A DNA stretch of 64,000 nucleotides from HGM04593 sp964423665 (GTDB taxonomy: Bacteria > Bacteroidota > Bacteroidia > Bacteroidales > Bacteroidaceae), in the NCBI GenBank assembly GCA_964423665.1, contig CAYRFX010000002.1, positions 1 through 64,000 on the forward strand. The letters are read 5' to 3'. Under the pieces are notes generated by a model, which worked only from the letters and a program-made list of their open reading frames with translations, was not told the DNA's origin and did not search any database. The translations under genes were made by a program, and so were the position numbers. Shown one piece after another: positions 1 to 7,685 of the stretch. How positions within the stretch are numbered: the first letter of the stretch is position 1; every line of letters begins with the position of its first letter.

Positions 1-37
1 TTATCCTGCATATAGCTGTTGTTTCCTTTTTTTTAAG

Positions 38-46
38 TACCTTCGC
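38..46 (+). promoter_or_regulatory. Probable -7 box of the U32 gene
   Basis: TACCTTCGC matches the Bacteroidota -7 element in its TTCG form and lies 18 bases before the ATG at 64. No well-spaced -33 box was seen; a TTG at 19-21 is a little too close. Confidence 0.4.
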
Positions 47-63
47 AAGCAAACGGCAATATT

Positions 64-1320
64 ATGATTAAAAGAGAAGAAATTGAGATAATGGCACCGG
101 TGGGCTCACGCGAAAGTCTCACGGCTGCAATACAGGCTGGTGCAAATTCCATATACTTTGGAATAGAGCACCTGAATATGCGTTCACACTCGGCTAGCGC
201 ATTTTCTATAAACGACCTGCGCGAGATTGCGCAAATATGCGACAAGCACAACATTAAGAGCTATCTCACGGTGAATACCATCATTTACGAAAATGACATA
301 GAGATGATGCATCGTATAGTAGATGCAGCCGTGGAGAGTGAAATTTCGGCGGTTATTGCTGCCGACGTTGCCGTTATGCAATATTGCAACAGCGTGGGCA
401 TGGAGGTACATCTCTCTACGCAACTGAACATAAGCAACAGCGAAGCACTCAAATTTTATGCCCGCTTTGCCGATGTTGTGGTGCTTGCCCGCGAGTTGAA
501 CATGGAACAGGTAGCTGCCATTCACAAAGTTATATTAGACGAAAACATTTGCGGTCCCAAGGGAGAGCTCATAAGAATAGAAATGTTCTGCCACGGAGCA
601 TTATGCATGGCAATATCGGGCAAATGTTATCTGTCGCTTCACCAGCTTGGGCGCAGTGCCAACCGTGGCGAGTGCATGCAGGTGTGCCGACGAGGATATA
701 TTGTGAAAGACCGGGAGAGCGACATTGAATTGGAAGTTGATAACAAATATATAATGTCGCCCAAGGACCTCAAGACCATACGTTTCATGGACAAGATGAT
801 TGAGGCAGGCGTGCGAGTATTCAAGATTGAGGGGCGCGCCCGCGGACCCGAATATGTACAAACCGTGGTAGGTTGTTACAACGAGGCATTAGAAGCATAC
901 CTCAACGGCACTTTCACCGAGGAGAAGAAAGATGGGTGGGACACACGCCTTGCCACTGTATTCAACCGCGGATTCTGGGACGGCTACTACCTGGGGCAAA
1001 AGATTGGCGAGTGGAGTAATATCTATGGCTCGCAAGCCACCGAGAAAAAGGTTTATGTGGGTCGCGGAGTGAAATATTTCTCAAAGCTGGGTGTGGGAGA
1101 ATTCTACATTGAGGCGAGCGAGTTGCATGTGGGCGACAAGCTGCTGGTTACAGGTCCCACGACAGGTGCGATGTATCTGGAATTAGAGGAGGCGCGTGTG
1201 GACTTAGGAGCTGTAGAAACGGTACCCAAAGGGGTATATGTTTCGTTCAAGGTGCCGGCAAAAGTGCGCCCAGCCGATAAACTATATAAGATTGTATCCA
1301 CCGGTTCTCCGTGCGAATAA
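64..1320 (+). CDS. Peptidase U32 family protein (TrhP/YegQ-like)
   Basis: This is a 418-residue protein of the U32 family. It opens with the typical MAPVGSRESL and QAGANSIYFG segments and carries the family signature around residues 180-225 (FCHGALCMAISGKCYLS, then GRSANRGEC). Although named peptidases, characterised members such as TrhP and RlhA take part in tRNA or rRNA hydroxylation, so an RNA-modification role is more likely than proteolysis. That assignment is by family, not seen directly. The paired Cys residues near the signature fit a metal-binding site. The LD-carboxypeptidase gene follows 9 bases downstream on the same strand, suggesting co-transcription. Confidence 0.88.
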   Translation: MIKREEIEIMAPVGSRESLTAAIQAGANSIYFGIEHLNMRSHSASAFSINDLREIAQICDKHNIKSYLTVNTIIYENDIEMMHRIVDAAVESEISAVIAADVAVMQYCNSVGMEVHLSTQLNISNSEALKFYARFADVVVLARELNMEQVAAIHKVILDENICGPKGELIRIEMFCHGALCMAISGKCYLSLHQLGRSANRGECMQVCRRGYIVKDRESDIELEVDNKYIMSPKDLKTIRFMDKMIEAGVRVFKIEGRARGPEYVQTVVGCYNEALEAYLNGTFTEEKKDGWDTRLATVFNRGFWDGYYLGQKIGEWSNIYGSQATEKKVYVGRGVKYFSKLGVGEFYIEASELHVGDKLLVTGPTTGAMYLELEEARVDLGAVETVPKGVYVSFKVPAKVRPADKLYKIVSTGSPCE

Positions 1321-1329
1321 AAGAAAAAG

Positions 1330-2226
1330 ATGATAACCCCCGCACCACTGAAAGAGGGCGACCTCATTGCCATAGCCTCGCCCGCAGGTGCCATACGCGA
1401 GCGGGCGTTGGTAGAGCAAGCCGCACAGATTCTACGCAGCAAAGGCTTTTTGGTGGAGATTGCGCCCCATTGCCTCACCCGCAACGGATATTACAGCGGG
1501 ACACGAGAGGAACGCATGGGCGACCTTGCCCTGTTGCTTTCTCGTGATGATGTTAAAGCTATCCTTTGCAGCTATGGGGGATATGGCAGTGTACATCTGA
1601 TAGAAGAACTTTCACCGCTGATATCAAAGCACCCCAAATGGTTAGTGGGAATGAGTGATATTTCGGCTCTGCATGCAGCATGCCTTGCATGCGGGGTGCA
1701 ATCGTTGCACGCACCACAATGCCGCCACATTGCCACACTACCCGACGACAGCACAACCCGATGGCTCATTGATATTCTAAAAGGAGAAAAGCCTCGCTAC
1801 CACATACCGTCGCATAGCCTTAATATAAAAGGAGAAACCACCGGCACGCTTGCCGGCGGCAACCTATCGGTAATAACGGCACTATGCGGCTCGCGTTACG
1901 ACCTTTTCAAAGAGGGCAGAATCATATTCATAGAAGATACCGGGGAGTTCCCCTACCGTGTAGAAAGGCTCATGTATCAGCTTAAACTATCGGGAGCTTT
2001 GGCACGAATAAGCGGCATGATTGTGGGACAGTTTACCAATGCAAAGGAGCACACCGGCTTCGGCGGCACCACATACGAACTTATACATAATATAATAAAA
2101 GAGTACGGCATTCCTGTATGCTTCAATTTCCCCGTAGGGCATTGCAACAACAATGTGCCACTTATCGAAGGGGCCGAGGTTACACTATCGGTTACCGAAT
2201 GTAATTCAACATTAATATTTGAATAG
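1330..2226 (+). CDS. LD-carboxypeptidase (S66 family, LdcA/MccF-like)
   Basis: A 298-residue cytoplasmic protein without signal peptide. N-terminal IAIASPAG, the nucleophile motif VGMSDISALH (Ser near residue 109), the acidic stretch IEDTGEFPYRVERLM and C-terminal VGHCNNNVPL match the Ser-Glu-His layout of peptidase family S66. Members remove the terminal D-Ala from murein tetrapeptides during cell-wall recycling; MccF relatives cleave microcin C. Full length suggests an intact enzyme, and the recycling role is the default reading. It follows the U32 gene closely and ends at a hairpin terminator facing sufE. Confidence 0.9.
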   Translation: MITPAPLKEGDLIAIASPAGAIRERALVEQAAQILRSKGFLVEIAPHCLTRNGYYSGTREERMGDLALLLSRDDVKAILCSYGGYGSVHLIEELSPLISKHPKWLVGMSDISALHAACLACGVQSLHAPQCRHIATLPDDSTTRWLIDILKGEKPRYHIPSHSLNIKGETTGTLAGGNLSVITALCGSRYDLFKEGRIIFIEDTGEFPYRVERLMYQLKLSGALARISGMIVGQFTNAKEHTGFGGTTYELIHNIIKEYGIPVCFNFPVGHCNNNVPLIEGAEVTLSVTECNSTLIFE

Positions 2227-2252
2227 GGGATACAAGCGTTGCTCATATCCCC
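2226..2252 (+). terminator. Hairpin terminator after the LD-carboxypeptidase gene
   Basis: GGGGATA (2226-2232) pairs with TATCCCC (2246-2252), followed by a T-rich stretch. It lies between convergent genes and starts at the stop codon. Confidence 0.6.
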
Positions 2253-2263
2253 TTCATTATTAT

Positions 2264-2689
2264 TTATCCATGTTTCGCCTTGAAGGCAAGAGCATAGAGC
2301 CTCATCTGCTTAATCATTGCAAGGAGACCATTGCTGCGGGTGGGCGAAAGATGCTCCTTGAGACCGATAGCCTCCACAAAATAGAGGTCGCTACCGAGAA
2401 TCTCATCGGGAGTGTGCCCCGAATAGACTTTTATGAGCAAAGCCACAATACCTTTTACTATAAGAGCATCGCTCTCGGCACGGAAAAGCACCTTGCCATC
2501 AACATAATCGGCCTGCAACCACACACGGCTCTGGCAACCCTCTATAAGATTATTGTCTGTTTTATACTGCTCATCAAGCGGAGGTTGCTCGCTACCCAAA
2601 TCGATAAGCAACTGATAGCGGTCGAGCCAGTCATCAAAACCGCTGAACTCGTCTATTATTTCATCTTGTTTCTCGTTTATCGTACTCAT
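2264..2689 (-). CDS. sufE: SufE-family Fe-S cluster assembly protein
   Basis: A 141-residue SufE-like protein. SufE accepts persulfide sulfur from the cysteine desulfurase SufS and passes it to the SUF scaffold. The acceptor cysteine lies in the conserved NNLIEGCQSRVWL segment (Cys near residue 52), and the start (DEIIDEFSGFDDWLDRY) is typical. The stop codon of the upstream glutaminyl cyclase-like gene is 3 bases before this start, so the two are probably one transcript. No sufS, sufB or sufC lies in the window. Confidence 0.92.
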   Translation of the reverse strand: MSTINEKQDEIIDEFSGFDDWLDRYQLLIDLGSEQPPLDEQYKTDNNLIEGCQSRVWLQADYVDGKVLFRAESDALIVKGIVALLIKVYSGHTPDEILGSDLYFVEAIGLKEHLSPTRSNGLLAMIKQMRLYALAFKAKHG

Positions 2690-2692
2690 TGT

Positions 2693-3700
2693 CTATTTCT
2701 CATTATAAATAACAGCCAAAACGGTCTGCCCAACAGCTTTAAGCGTGGCAGCATCAATCCAGCTCATATCATCTTTTATTGTATGATGATGAGGACCGAA
2801 CCCATTAGGGCTATCCGGGTCAAAATTAATAATATCTATGCAAGGGAGTCCCAAGAATCTATTTACATAGAAATGGTCATCGGTAACCATGCCACCCTCC
2901 TTGTCTATAAAATAATCGCCATAGCCCCATTTTGCAGCCTGCGCCCACACTTTATCGACAATATTTGATGCATAGTGGTCGCTTAAACCCTCGCGATGGA
3001 AACGAGAAGAAGGAGCCCCTACAATATCGAGCAGAATACCATAGCGTGCATTATAACCTTCCACATGAGGGAAACGTGCCCAATATTGCGAGCCAAGAGC
3101 CCATGAATTATCCATGCCGTTCCCATCATAAGGGTCATTTTCGTGACGCCCATAATCCTCTGCATCAAAAAGCACGATATCGACACCCACAGCAGGCGAT
3201 ACAGCAGATAGATGACGGGCGACCTCCATGAGCACCCCCACCCCGCTTGCTCCATCGTTGGCTCCAAGAATAGGAGTATAGTGATTGCTTTTATCGGGGT
3301 CGCTATCCGCCCACGGGCGGCTATCCCAATGGGCACACAGCATCACACGTTTCTTATTCTGCGGGTTGAATTGCGCAATAATATTGCGAGCCTGCAACTT
3401 ATCACCATTGTAGGCAGTGAGCTGCACATCTTGCGTTACCACATCGGCACCACAGCCGCGCAAATAAGCTACAAGAAAATCGCCACAGGCTCGATGCGCC
3501 GCGCTGTTGGGCACACGGGGACCGAACGCCACCTGGCGTTCCACATAACTATATGCACTATCGGCATCAAAGACTGGAACCACCACAGCCATTTCTGCCG
3601 ACGCGGGTGCTTTTTTATCCCCGCCACATGCTGCAAAGAGGATGACAGATACCGACAGCAACACAAACGCTGTAGCTATGCGAAATATTTTTTTATTCAC
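2693..3700 (-). CDS. Glutaminyl cyclase-like M28 lipoprotein
   Basis: A 335-residue lipoprotein: a hydrophobic signal ends in LFAAC, so lipidated Cys near residue 25. The body is an M28-type zinc-hydrolase fold with HWDSRPWADSDP (first metal ligands), GANDGASGVGVLMEVAR, IVLFDAEDYG and TDDHFYVN. This residue pattern is that of glutaminyl-peptide cyclotransferases, which turn N-terminal Gln into pyroglutamate, rather than of true aminopeptidases. In Bacteroidota such enzymes act on secreted proteins that expose Gln after signal peptidase I cleavage; three such proteins are encoded in this window. Membrane anchoring and periplasmic activity are inferred. It is co-directional with sufE, 3 bases apart. 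Confidence 0.85.
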   Translation of the reverse strand: MNKKIFRIATAFVLLSVSVILFAACGGDKKAPASAEMAVVVPVFDADSAYSYVERQVAFGPRVPNSAAHRACGDFLVAYLRGCGADVVTQDVQLTAYNGDKLQARNIIAQFNPQNKKRVMLCAHWDSRPWADSDPDKSNHYTPILGANDGASGVGVLMEVARHLSAVSPAVGVDIVLFDAEDYGRHENDPYDGNGMDNSWALGSQYWARFPHVEGYNARYGILLDIVGAPSSRFHREGLSDHYASNIVDKVWAQAAKWGYGDYFIDKEGGMVTDDHFYVNRFLGLPCIDIINFDPDSPNGFGPHHHTIKDDMSWIDAATLKAVGQTVLAVIYNEK

Positions 3701-3720
3701 GATAAATTGTTTCTATTTTA

Positions 3721-3778
3721 CTATAAAAGGGCGCACACGCGGGGGCGCCCCTACAAGTAGCATTTAGATGCTACTTGT
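3721..3778 (-). terminator. cysS terminator region, two hairpins
   Basis: The first stem (3753-3763 with 3768-3778, 11 bp) includes the cysS stop codon. The second is a GC-rich GGGCGC...GGCGCCC hairpin (about 3729-3750) followed on the minus strand by TTTTATAG. Confidence 0.65.
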
Positions 3779-5246
3779 TCAATTTCCACGTTGCACCATC
3801 TTTTGAGTCCTTAATCTCAAAGCCCAGTGCAGCAAGCTCATTGCGAATCCTATCGCTTGTAGCCCAATCCTTGGCAGCCTTGGCAGCCTGACGTTGCTCG
3901 AGCAACATATCCACAACCTTGCCAAAAGCCTCCTCACGAGCACTATCGGAACCACGCTCTTCCTTCAAACCTAAAATATCGAACATGAAGAGCTTGAAGG
4001 TTTCTTTAAGCTCGGCAAGGTCGCTTTCGGAGATTGTCGCCTTCTTATCGGCTATCTGATTGATGGCACGCGAAGCGTCGAACAAATGCGAAATTACCTG
4101 TGCAGTATTCATGTCGTCGTTCATTGCATCATAGCACTTTGCACGCAAGCCTGCAACATCAACGGTAGTTTCACCCTGTGCCACAAGACCGCAAAGAGTT
4201 TTATATGCGTCCATAAGACGTTGCATACCCTTCTCGGCAGCTTGCAATGCATCATTGCTGAAATCTACCGTGCTGCGATAGTGTGCCTGCAAAATGAAGA
4301 AACGAATGGTCATTGCCGAATAGGGCTGTGCAAGCAACTTGTGAGAACCAGTGAAGAACTCGTCGAGAGTGATAAAATTGCCGAGCGATTTACCCATCTT
4401 CGTACCATTGATGGTTATCATATTGTTATGCATCCAATATTTAACCACAGGCTTGCCCATAGCCGCCACACCCTGTGCAATTTCACACTCATGATGGGGA
4501 AATACAAGATCCATACCGCCACCATGAATATCGAACTGCTCGCCAAGATATTTGCGACCCATAGCCGTGCATTCGCAGTGCCAGCCCGGAAAACCGTTAC
4601 TCCATGGAGAGGGCCAACGCATTATATGCTCGGGCTGCGCACACTTCCACAAAGCAAAATCGGCAGGATTGCGTTTTTCGCTCTGCCCATCAAGTTCACG
4701 AGTGGTATTGAGCACATCGTCAAGGTTGCGACCCGAAAGAACGCCATAATTATGCGCTTTGTCATATTTTGCAACATCGAAATATACAGAACCTTCGCTC
4801 TCATAAGCAAAGCCGTTATCAAGAATCTCCTGCACCAGCTGAATCTGTTCTATTATATGCCCCGACGCATGCGGTTCAATACTGGGGGGCAACACATTGA
4901 GAGCCTCCATCACCTTGTGATAATGAAGAGTATATTGCTGAACCACCTCCATGGGTTCCAACTGCTCCAAACGAGCCTTCTTCGATATTTTATCTTCGCC
5001 ATCATCGGCATCGTGCTCCAAATGCCCCACATCGGTGATATTGCGCACATAGCGCACCTTGTAACCAAGATTCTGCAAATAGCGGAAAAGCACATCGAAA
5101 GTGATGGCAGGGCGTGCGTGCCCCAAATGTGCGGGACCATAAACCGTGGGACCACACACATAGAGCCCCACGTTGGGAGCGTGCAAAGGCTCAAACAACT
5201 CTTTCTTGCGAGAGAGTGTGTTGTATATCATAAGTTTGTTTTCCAT
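3771..5246 (-). CDS. cysS: Cysteinyl-tRNA synthetase
   Basis: A 491-residue class I synthetase that charges tRNA-Cys. It has the HIGH-type motif (GPAHLGHARP, residues 38-47), the zinc-binding segment GWHCECTAMG with GGMDLVFPHHECEIAQ, and the KMSKS-type motif TKMGKSLGN. Length is normal. The stop codon lies inside a terminator stem. A TATCTTCGC box is found 45 bases upstream of the start. Confidence 0.97.
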   Translation of the reverse strand: MENKLMIYNTLSRKKELFEPLHAPNVGLYVCGPTVYGPAHLGHARPAITFDVLFRYLQNLGYKVRYVRNITDVGHLEHDADDGEDKISKKARLEQLEPMEVVQQYTLHYHKVMEALNVLPPSIEPHASGHIIEQIQLVQEILDNGFAYESEGSVYFDVAKYDKAHNYGVLSGRNLDDVLNTTRELDGQSEKRNPADFALWKCAQPEHIMRWPSPWSNGFPGWHCECTAMGRKYLGEQFDIHGGGMDLVFPHHECEIAQGVAAMGKPVVKYWMHNNMITINGTKMGKSLGNFITLDEFFTGSHKLLAQPYSAMTIRFFILQAHYRSTVDFSNDALQAAEKGMQRLMDAYKTLCGLVAQGETTVDVAGLRAKCYDAMNDDMNTAQVISHLFDASRAINQIADKKATISESDLAELKETFKLFMFDILGLKEERGSDSAREEAFGKVVDMLLEQRQAAKAAKDWATSDRIRNELAALGFEIKDSKDGATWKLNK

Positions 5247-5290
5247 ATAAGAAAAGATTTTATCGTTTATTATCTTCTAATTTCTAAACC

Positions 5291-5299
5291 GCGAAGATA
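5291..5299 (-). promoter_or_regulatory. Probable -7 box of cysS
   Basis: The minus strand reads TATCTTCGC, the TTCG variant of the Bacteroidota -7 element, 45 bases before the cysS start. Confidence 0.5.
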
Positions 5300-5440
5300 G
5301 TGATAAAAAATATAATTATATAGAAAGAGGCTGTTTAATTTTTGCTGCAACAAAGCGTTTCTTTTTGATAATTTCTTTTGATGAGAGTTTATCGTTAAAG
5401 TAATGCAGAATAGGTCAAGAATAATTTATAGCCACATAAA

Positions 5441-5484
5441 AATAGCAGTCCAAGGTGTTGTAATAACATTTTTGGACTGCTATT
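5441..5484 (-). terminator. Terminator downstream of the PD40 gene
   Basis: AATAGCAGTCCAA (5441-5453) pairs perfectly with TTGGACTGCTATT (5472-5484), followed on the minus strand by TTTTTATG. The rest of the 5247-5550 gap holds only this and the cysS promoter. Confidence 0.75.
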
Positions 5485-5550
5485 GCAAGAAAGCATGATG
5501 AGCGGTTAAAACCTGTATATCCTTAAAGTGAAACCACAAACTCTTGTTTC

Positions 5551-6504
5551 TTATTCCTCGACTTTAAACCTCCATATTTGATAATTACCCTTTTTATTTC
5601 CTCTATCGGATGTAAAATATATATATCCGTCTGTTGTCCAATGAGGATGCATATCAACAGATTTATTCTTTGTCATTTGAATCACATTGTCGCCATCTAC
5701 ATTTATTACATATATATCAGCATCTTTTTTATTTTTGTTTGTTGCTTGAAATGCAATTTGTTTACCATCAGGGCTCCAACATGGTTTAGAAGCAAACCCG
5801 CTTTTGGCATCTGTCAATTGCGCTTGATTACCTCCATCAATATCCATAGTCCATATGCTACAACTTTTAGCATTAGATGCATATTTTACATACGCAATCT
5901 TAGAACCGTCGGGCGAGAAAGCAGGTTGATAACCATTACCCAGCAAGGTAGTCTCGCCGGTTTCCAAATTCTTTATCCATATTTCGCTTTTTTCAATAAT
6001 TACAGTATTGGCTCCCAAGCCCAATATATTAGCAAATAACGCAGACGAAGCATACGAATACGATTGCTTGTCATAAGCGACATATTTACCATCTCTGGAA
6101 ATTGAAGGATTGCCTTCAAATCCGTTTTGTGTATCAGTTATTTGCCTTAAAGCTTTACCCTTTGTTCCAGACATCATATAAACATCAGATGTAAGATTAC
6201 CTTCATTTTGGCATCTAAATACGATCTTGTCTATTACGGCACTATATGTAGGTGAATAATTCACATTATTTCCATTTGTTTTTTGAGTTACCGAATTAGA
6301 AAACGCGTTATCTTTCTTGTAGATATTATAAAAGTACTTGTTTTCTCGCGCAGCGTAAAATAAGTTCTTCCCATCATCTCCACCTGAAGGAGTGATACAA
6401 GGCTCTTCATTGTCTGTTACTTGAGTTAATGCAGATAGATTCTCGCCATCAATAGAAATTGCAAACTTTGTAGCGCAACTTGAAAGACCAACAGAGGCAA
6501 TCAA
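5551..6504 (-). CDS. PD40/TolB-like beta-propeller lipoprotein, start frameshifted
   Basis: A beta-propeller protein with PD40/TolB-type repeats: PSISRDGKYVAYD, PAFSPDGSKIAYVKY, PCWSPDGKQIAFQA and PHWTTDGYIYFTSD are spaced about 45-65 residues apart. Such proteins bind other envelope proteins or glycans; no specific partner is visible. The open frame has only a TTG start at 6504, but in-frame codons before it spell a lipoprotein signal (KILFITLIASVGLSSC) with no ATG. An ATG at 6527-6525 is one base out of frame: one extra A in the AAAA run at 6519-6522 would give MRKILFITLIASVGLSSC, an ideal lipobox. The gene is therefore phase-variable, recently broken or carries an assembly error. A structured RNA lies immediately upstream. 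Confidence 0.75.
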   Translation of the reverse strand: MIASVGLSSCATKFAISIDGENLSALTQVTDNEEPCITPSGGDDGKNLFYAARENKYFYNIYKKDNAFSNSVTQKTNGNNVNYSPTYSAVIDKIVFRCQNEGNLTSDVYMMSGTKGKALRQITDTQNGFEGNPSISRDGKYVAYDKQSYSYASSALFANILGLGANTVIIEKSEIWIKNLETGETTLLGNGYQPAFSPDGSKIAYVKYASNAKSCSIWTMDIDGGNQAQLTDAKSGFASKPCWSPDGKQIAFQATNKNKKDADIYVINVDGDNVIQMTKNKSVDMHPHWTTDGYIYFTSDRGNKKGNYQIWRFKVEE

Positions 6505-6570
6505 AGTAATAAATAATATTTTCTCATAGTTTTAGAGTTGTGCCATCACAATTCCCAGATGAAAGCGGAT

Positions 6571-6826
6571 AAAAAAAATAGGTGTGGGAACTATATTTGC
6601 TTTATCCTATAGGTAGGCTTCTCGCATTGCCTTAGACACGGGATAAAACAATAGCCCACACCAAAGGATATGTAAGAAGCCAACAATGGCTGTACAAACC
6701 AATGATGCGGTGCTATTGTCTATTACCTTCGTGTCTTGGAAAATTTTGCGAGAATTTACCTATGAAGATAATTTCAATAACACCTTTTAATAAAACATTC
6801 TGTTCCTATGGAGAACACCATTGAAA
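6571..6826 (-). ncRNA. Structured RNA, 6S-like rod (or leader of the PD40 gene)
   Basis: Between a good minus-strand promoter and a U8 run lies a long rod-like fold. Paired segments from outside in: 6609-6615 with 6757-6763, 6619-6626 with 6747-6754, 6634-6640 with 6730-6736, 6648-6655 with 6712-6719, and a small terminal hairpin near 6679-6691. A competing stem pairs 6641-6647 with 6601-6607 and 6655-6662 with 6581-6588, directly before the U8 run (6571-6578), and looks like an intrinsic terminator. The rod with internal loops recalls 6S RNA or the Bacteroidales-1 motif; that identification is a guess. Alternatively it is the attenuating leader of the PD40 gene, whose ATG is about 45 bases further. 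Confidence 0.55.
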
Positions 6827-6830
6827 CAGT

Positions 6831-6863
6831 ACAAAGGTAGATAGAAGGATTAAATTAAACAAG
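6831..6863 (-). promoter_or_regulatory. Promoter of the structured RNA / PD40 gene
   Basis: The minus strand reads CTTG (6863-6860), 20 bases, then TACCTTTG (6839-6832). Spacing and -7 sequence match the Bacteroidota sigma factor consensus. Transcription should start near 6825. Confidence 0.6.
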
Positions 6864-7007
6864 AAATACCTTGCAAAAGTTGAAAAGTTGAAAGAACATA
6901 AAAGATTATTGAGCAGCACTCCTATACTTGCAGTTTGTTTCCTTTTAAGAGACAAACCGCAAGCGGAGCAGCCTGTTATATTTTTCTGCGAAACAGAAGA
7001 GGAACAT

Positions 7008-7511
7008 TCATCTGTAATCCTTCAGCAACCGTTGCAGATGCTGACGGGTAAAAAAGATGCGGCTCTTAACCGTGCCCAGTGGCAAGGAGAGCCTTTCGGC
7101 TATTTCGCGATACTTAAAGCCGGAGAGATGCATGAGAAAAGGAATGCGATATTCGCGGGAGAGGCTGTTCACCACGCGATAAATCTCTTTGCTATCGTAA
7201 TTGTTTTCTGTTATATAATTGTCAAACTCCTGTGAGCTGTTCACATGAAAGAGATTTTCGGTGTGATCGACGAATGTTTGGTCGCGCACCACTTTACGGT
7301 AGTTGTTTATAAAGATGTTACGCATTATGGTATATACCCAGCCTTTGAAATTGGTATCGGGAGTATATTTGTCCATATTGTCAAGCGCCTTTAACGATGT
7401 TTCTTGCAACAAATCGTTAGCATCTTCCTTGTCTGCCGTTAGTTTATATGCAAAGCGTTGCAACTCAGATTGCACCTCGAGCAACTCCTTCCTGAATTTT
7501 GCAGCATCCAC
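7008..7511 (-). CDS. ECF-type RNA polymerase sigma factor
   Basis: A 167-residue sigma-70 family protein with only regions 2 and 4. Region 2 covers DANDLLQETSLKALDNMDKY and NFKGWVYTIMRNIFINNYRK (residues 28-75); region 4 contains GFKYREIAERLSLPLGTVKSRI (about 130-151), the helix-turn-helix for -35 recognition. This is the layout of ECF sigma factors. No anti-sigma gene adjoins it on either side, so regulation by a partner is not visible. It is monocistronic, with a strong hairpin between it and ispG downstream. Known members near PorX in other species (SigP) help control type IX secretion, but nothing here links this gene to that role. Confidence 0.9.
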   Translation of the reverse strand: MDAAKFRKELLEVQSELQRFAYKLTADKEDANDLLQETSLKALDNMDKYTPDTNFKGWVYTIMRNIFINNYRKVVRDQTFVDHTENLFHVNSSQEFDNYITENNYDSKEIYRVVNSLSREYRIPFLMHLSGFKYREIAERLSLPLGTVKSRIFFTRQHLQRLLKDYR

Positions 7512-7625
7512 TATTATCTATTTTTGTTAAGTAATAAACATATAACAACACCCATTATATTTTTGTTTAGCAACAAAAAGGTTTTTGCAGTTTTTGCCAT
7601 TTCCTGCACCTCAACTACATGCAAG

Positions 7626-7677
7626 CATAAATTAAAGAGCAACGGTGCGTTGCCGCACCGTTGCTCTTTAATTTATG
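7626..7677 (-). terminator. 24-bp perfect hairpin between the sigma factor and ispG
   Basis: Arms 7626-7649 and 7654-7677 are perfectly complementary with a 4-base loop. It is AT-rich at the base and GC-rich at the tip, so it could act in either direction. On the minus strand it lies after the sigma-factor gene... in map order it follows the ispG stop codon by 8 bases and so most likely terminates the fbp-purE-ispG transcript. Confidence 0.7.
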
Positions 7678-7685
7678 TAAAAAAG

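Noticed and set aside
6592..6600. Plus-strand TATATTTGC just before the rod-like RNA, as a promoter for an RNA on the plus strand
   Set aside because: No -33 box lies at the right distance and no terminator follows on the plus strand, whereas the minus strand has both promoter and U8 terminator.
6888..7235. Plus-strand ORF of 115 codons
   Set aside because: It lies mostly antisense to the ECF sigma factor gene and resembles no protein.
7008..7511. ECF sigma factor as the SigP partner of PorX
   Set aside because: The only argument is presence in the same window; the genes are 54 kb apart and ECF factors are common in Bacteroidota.
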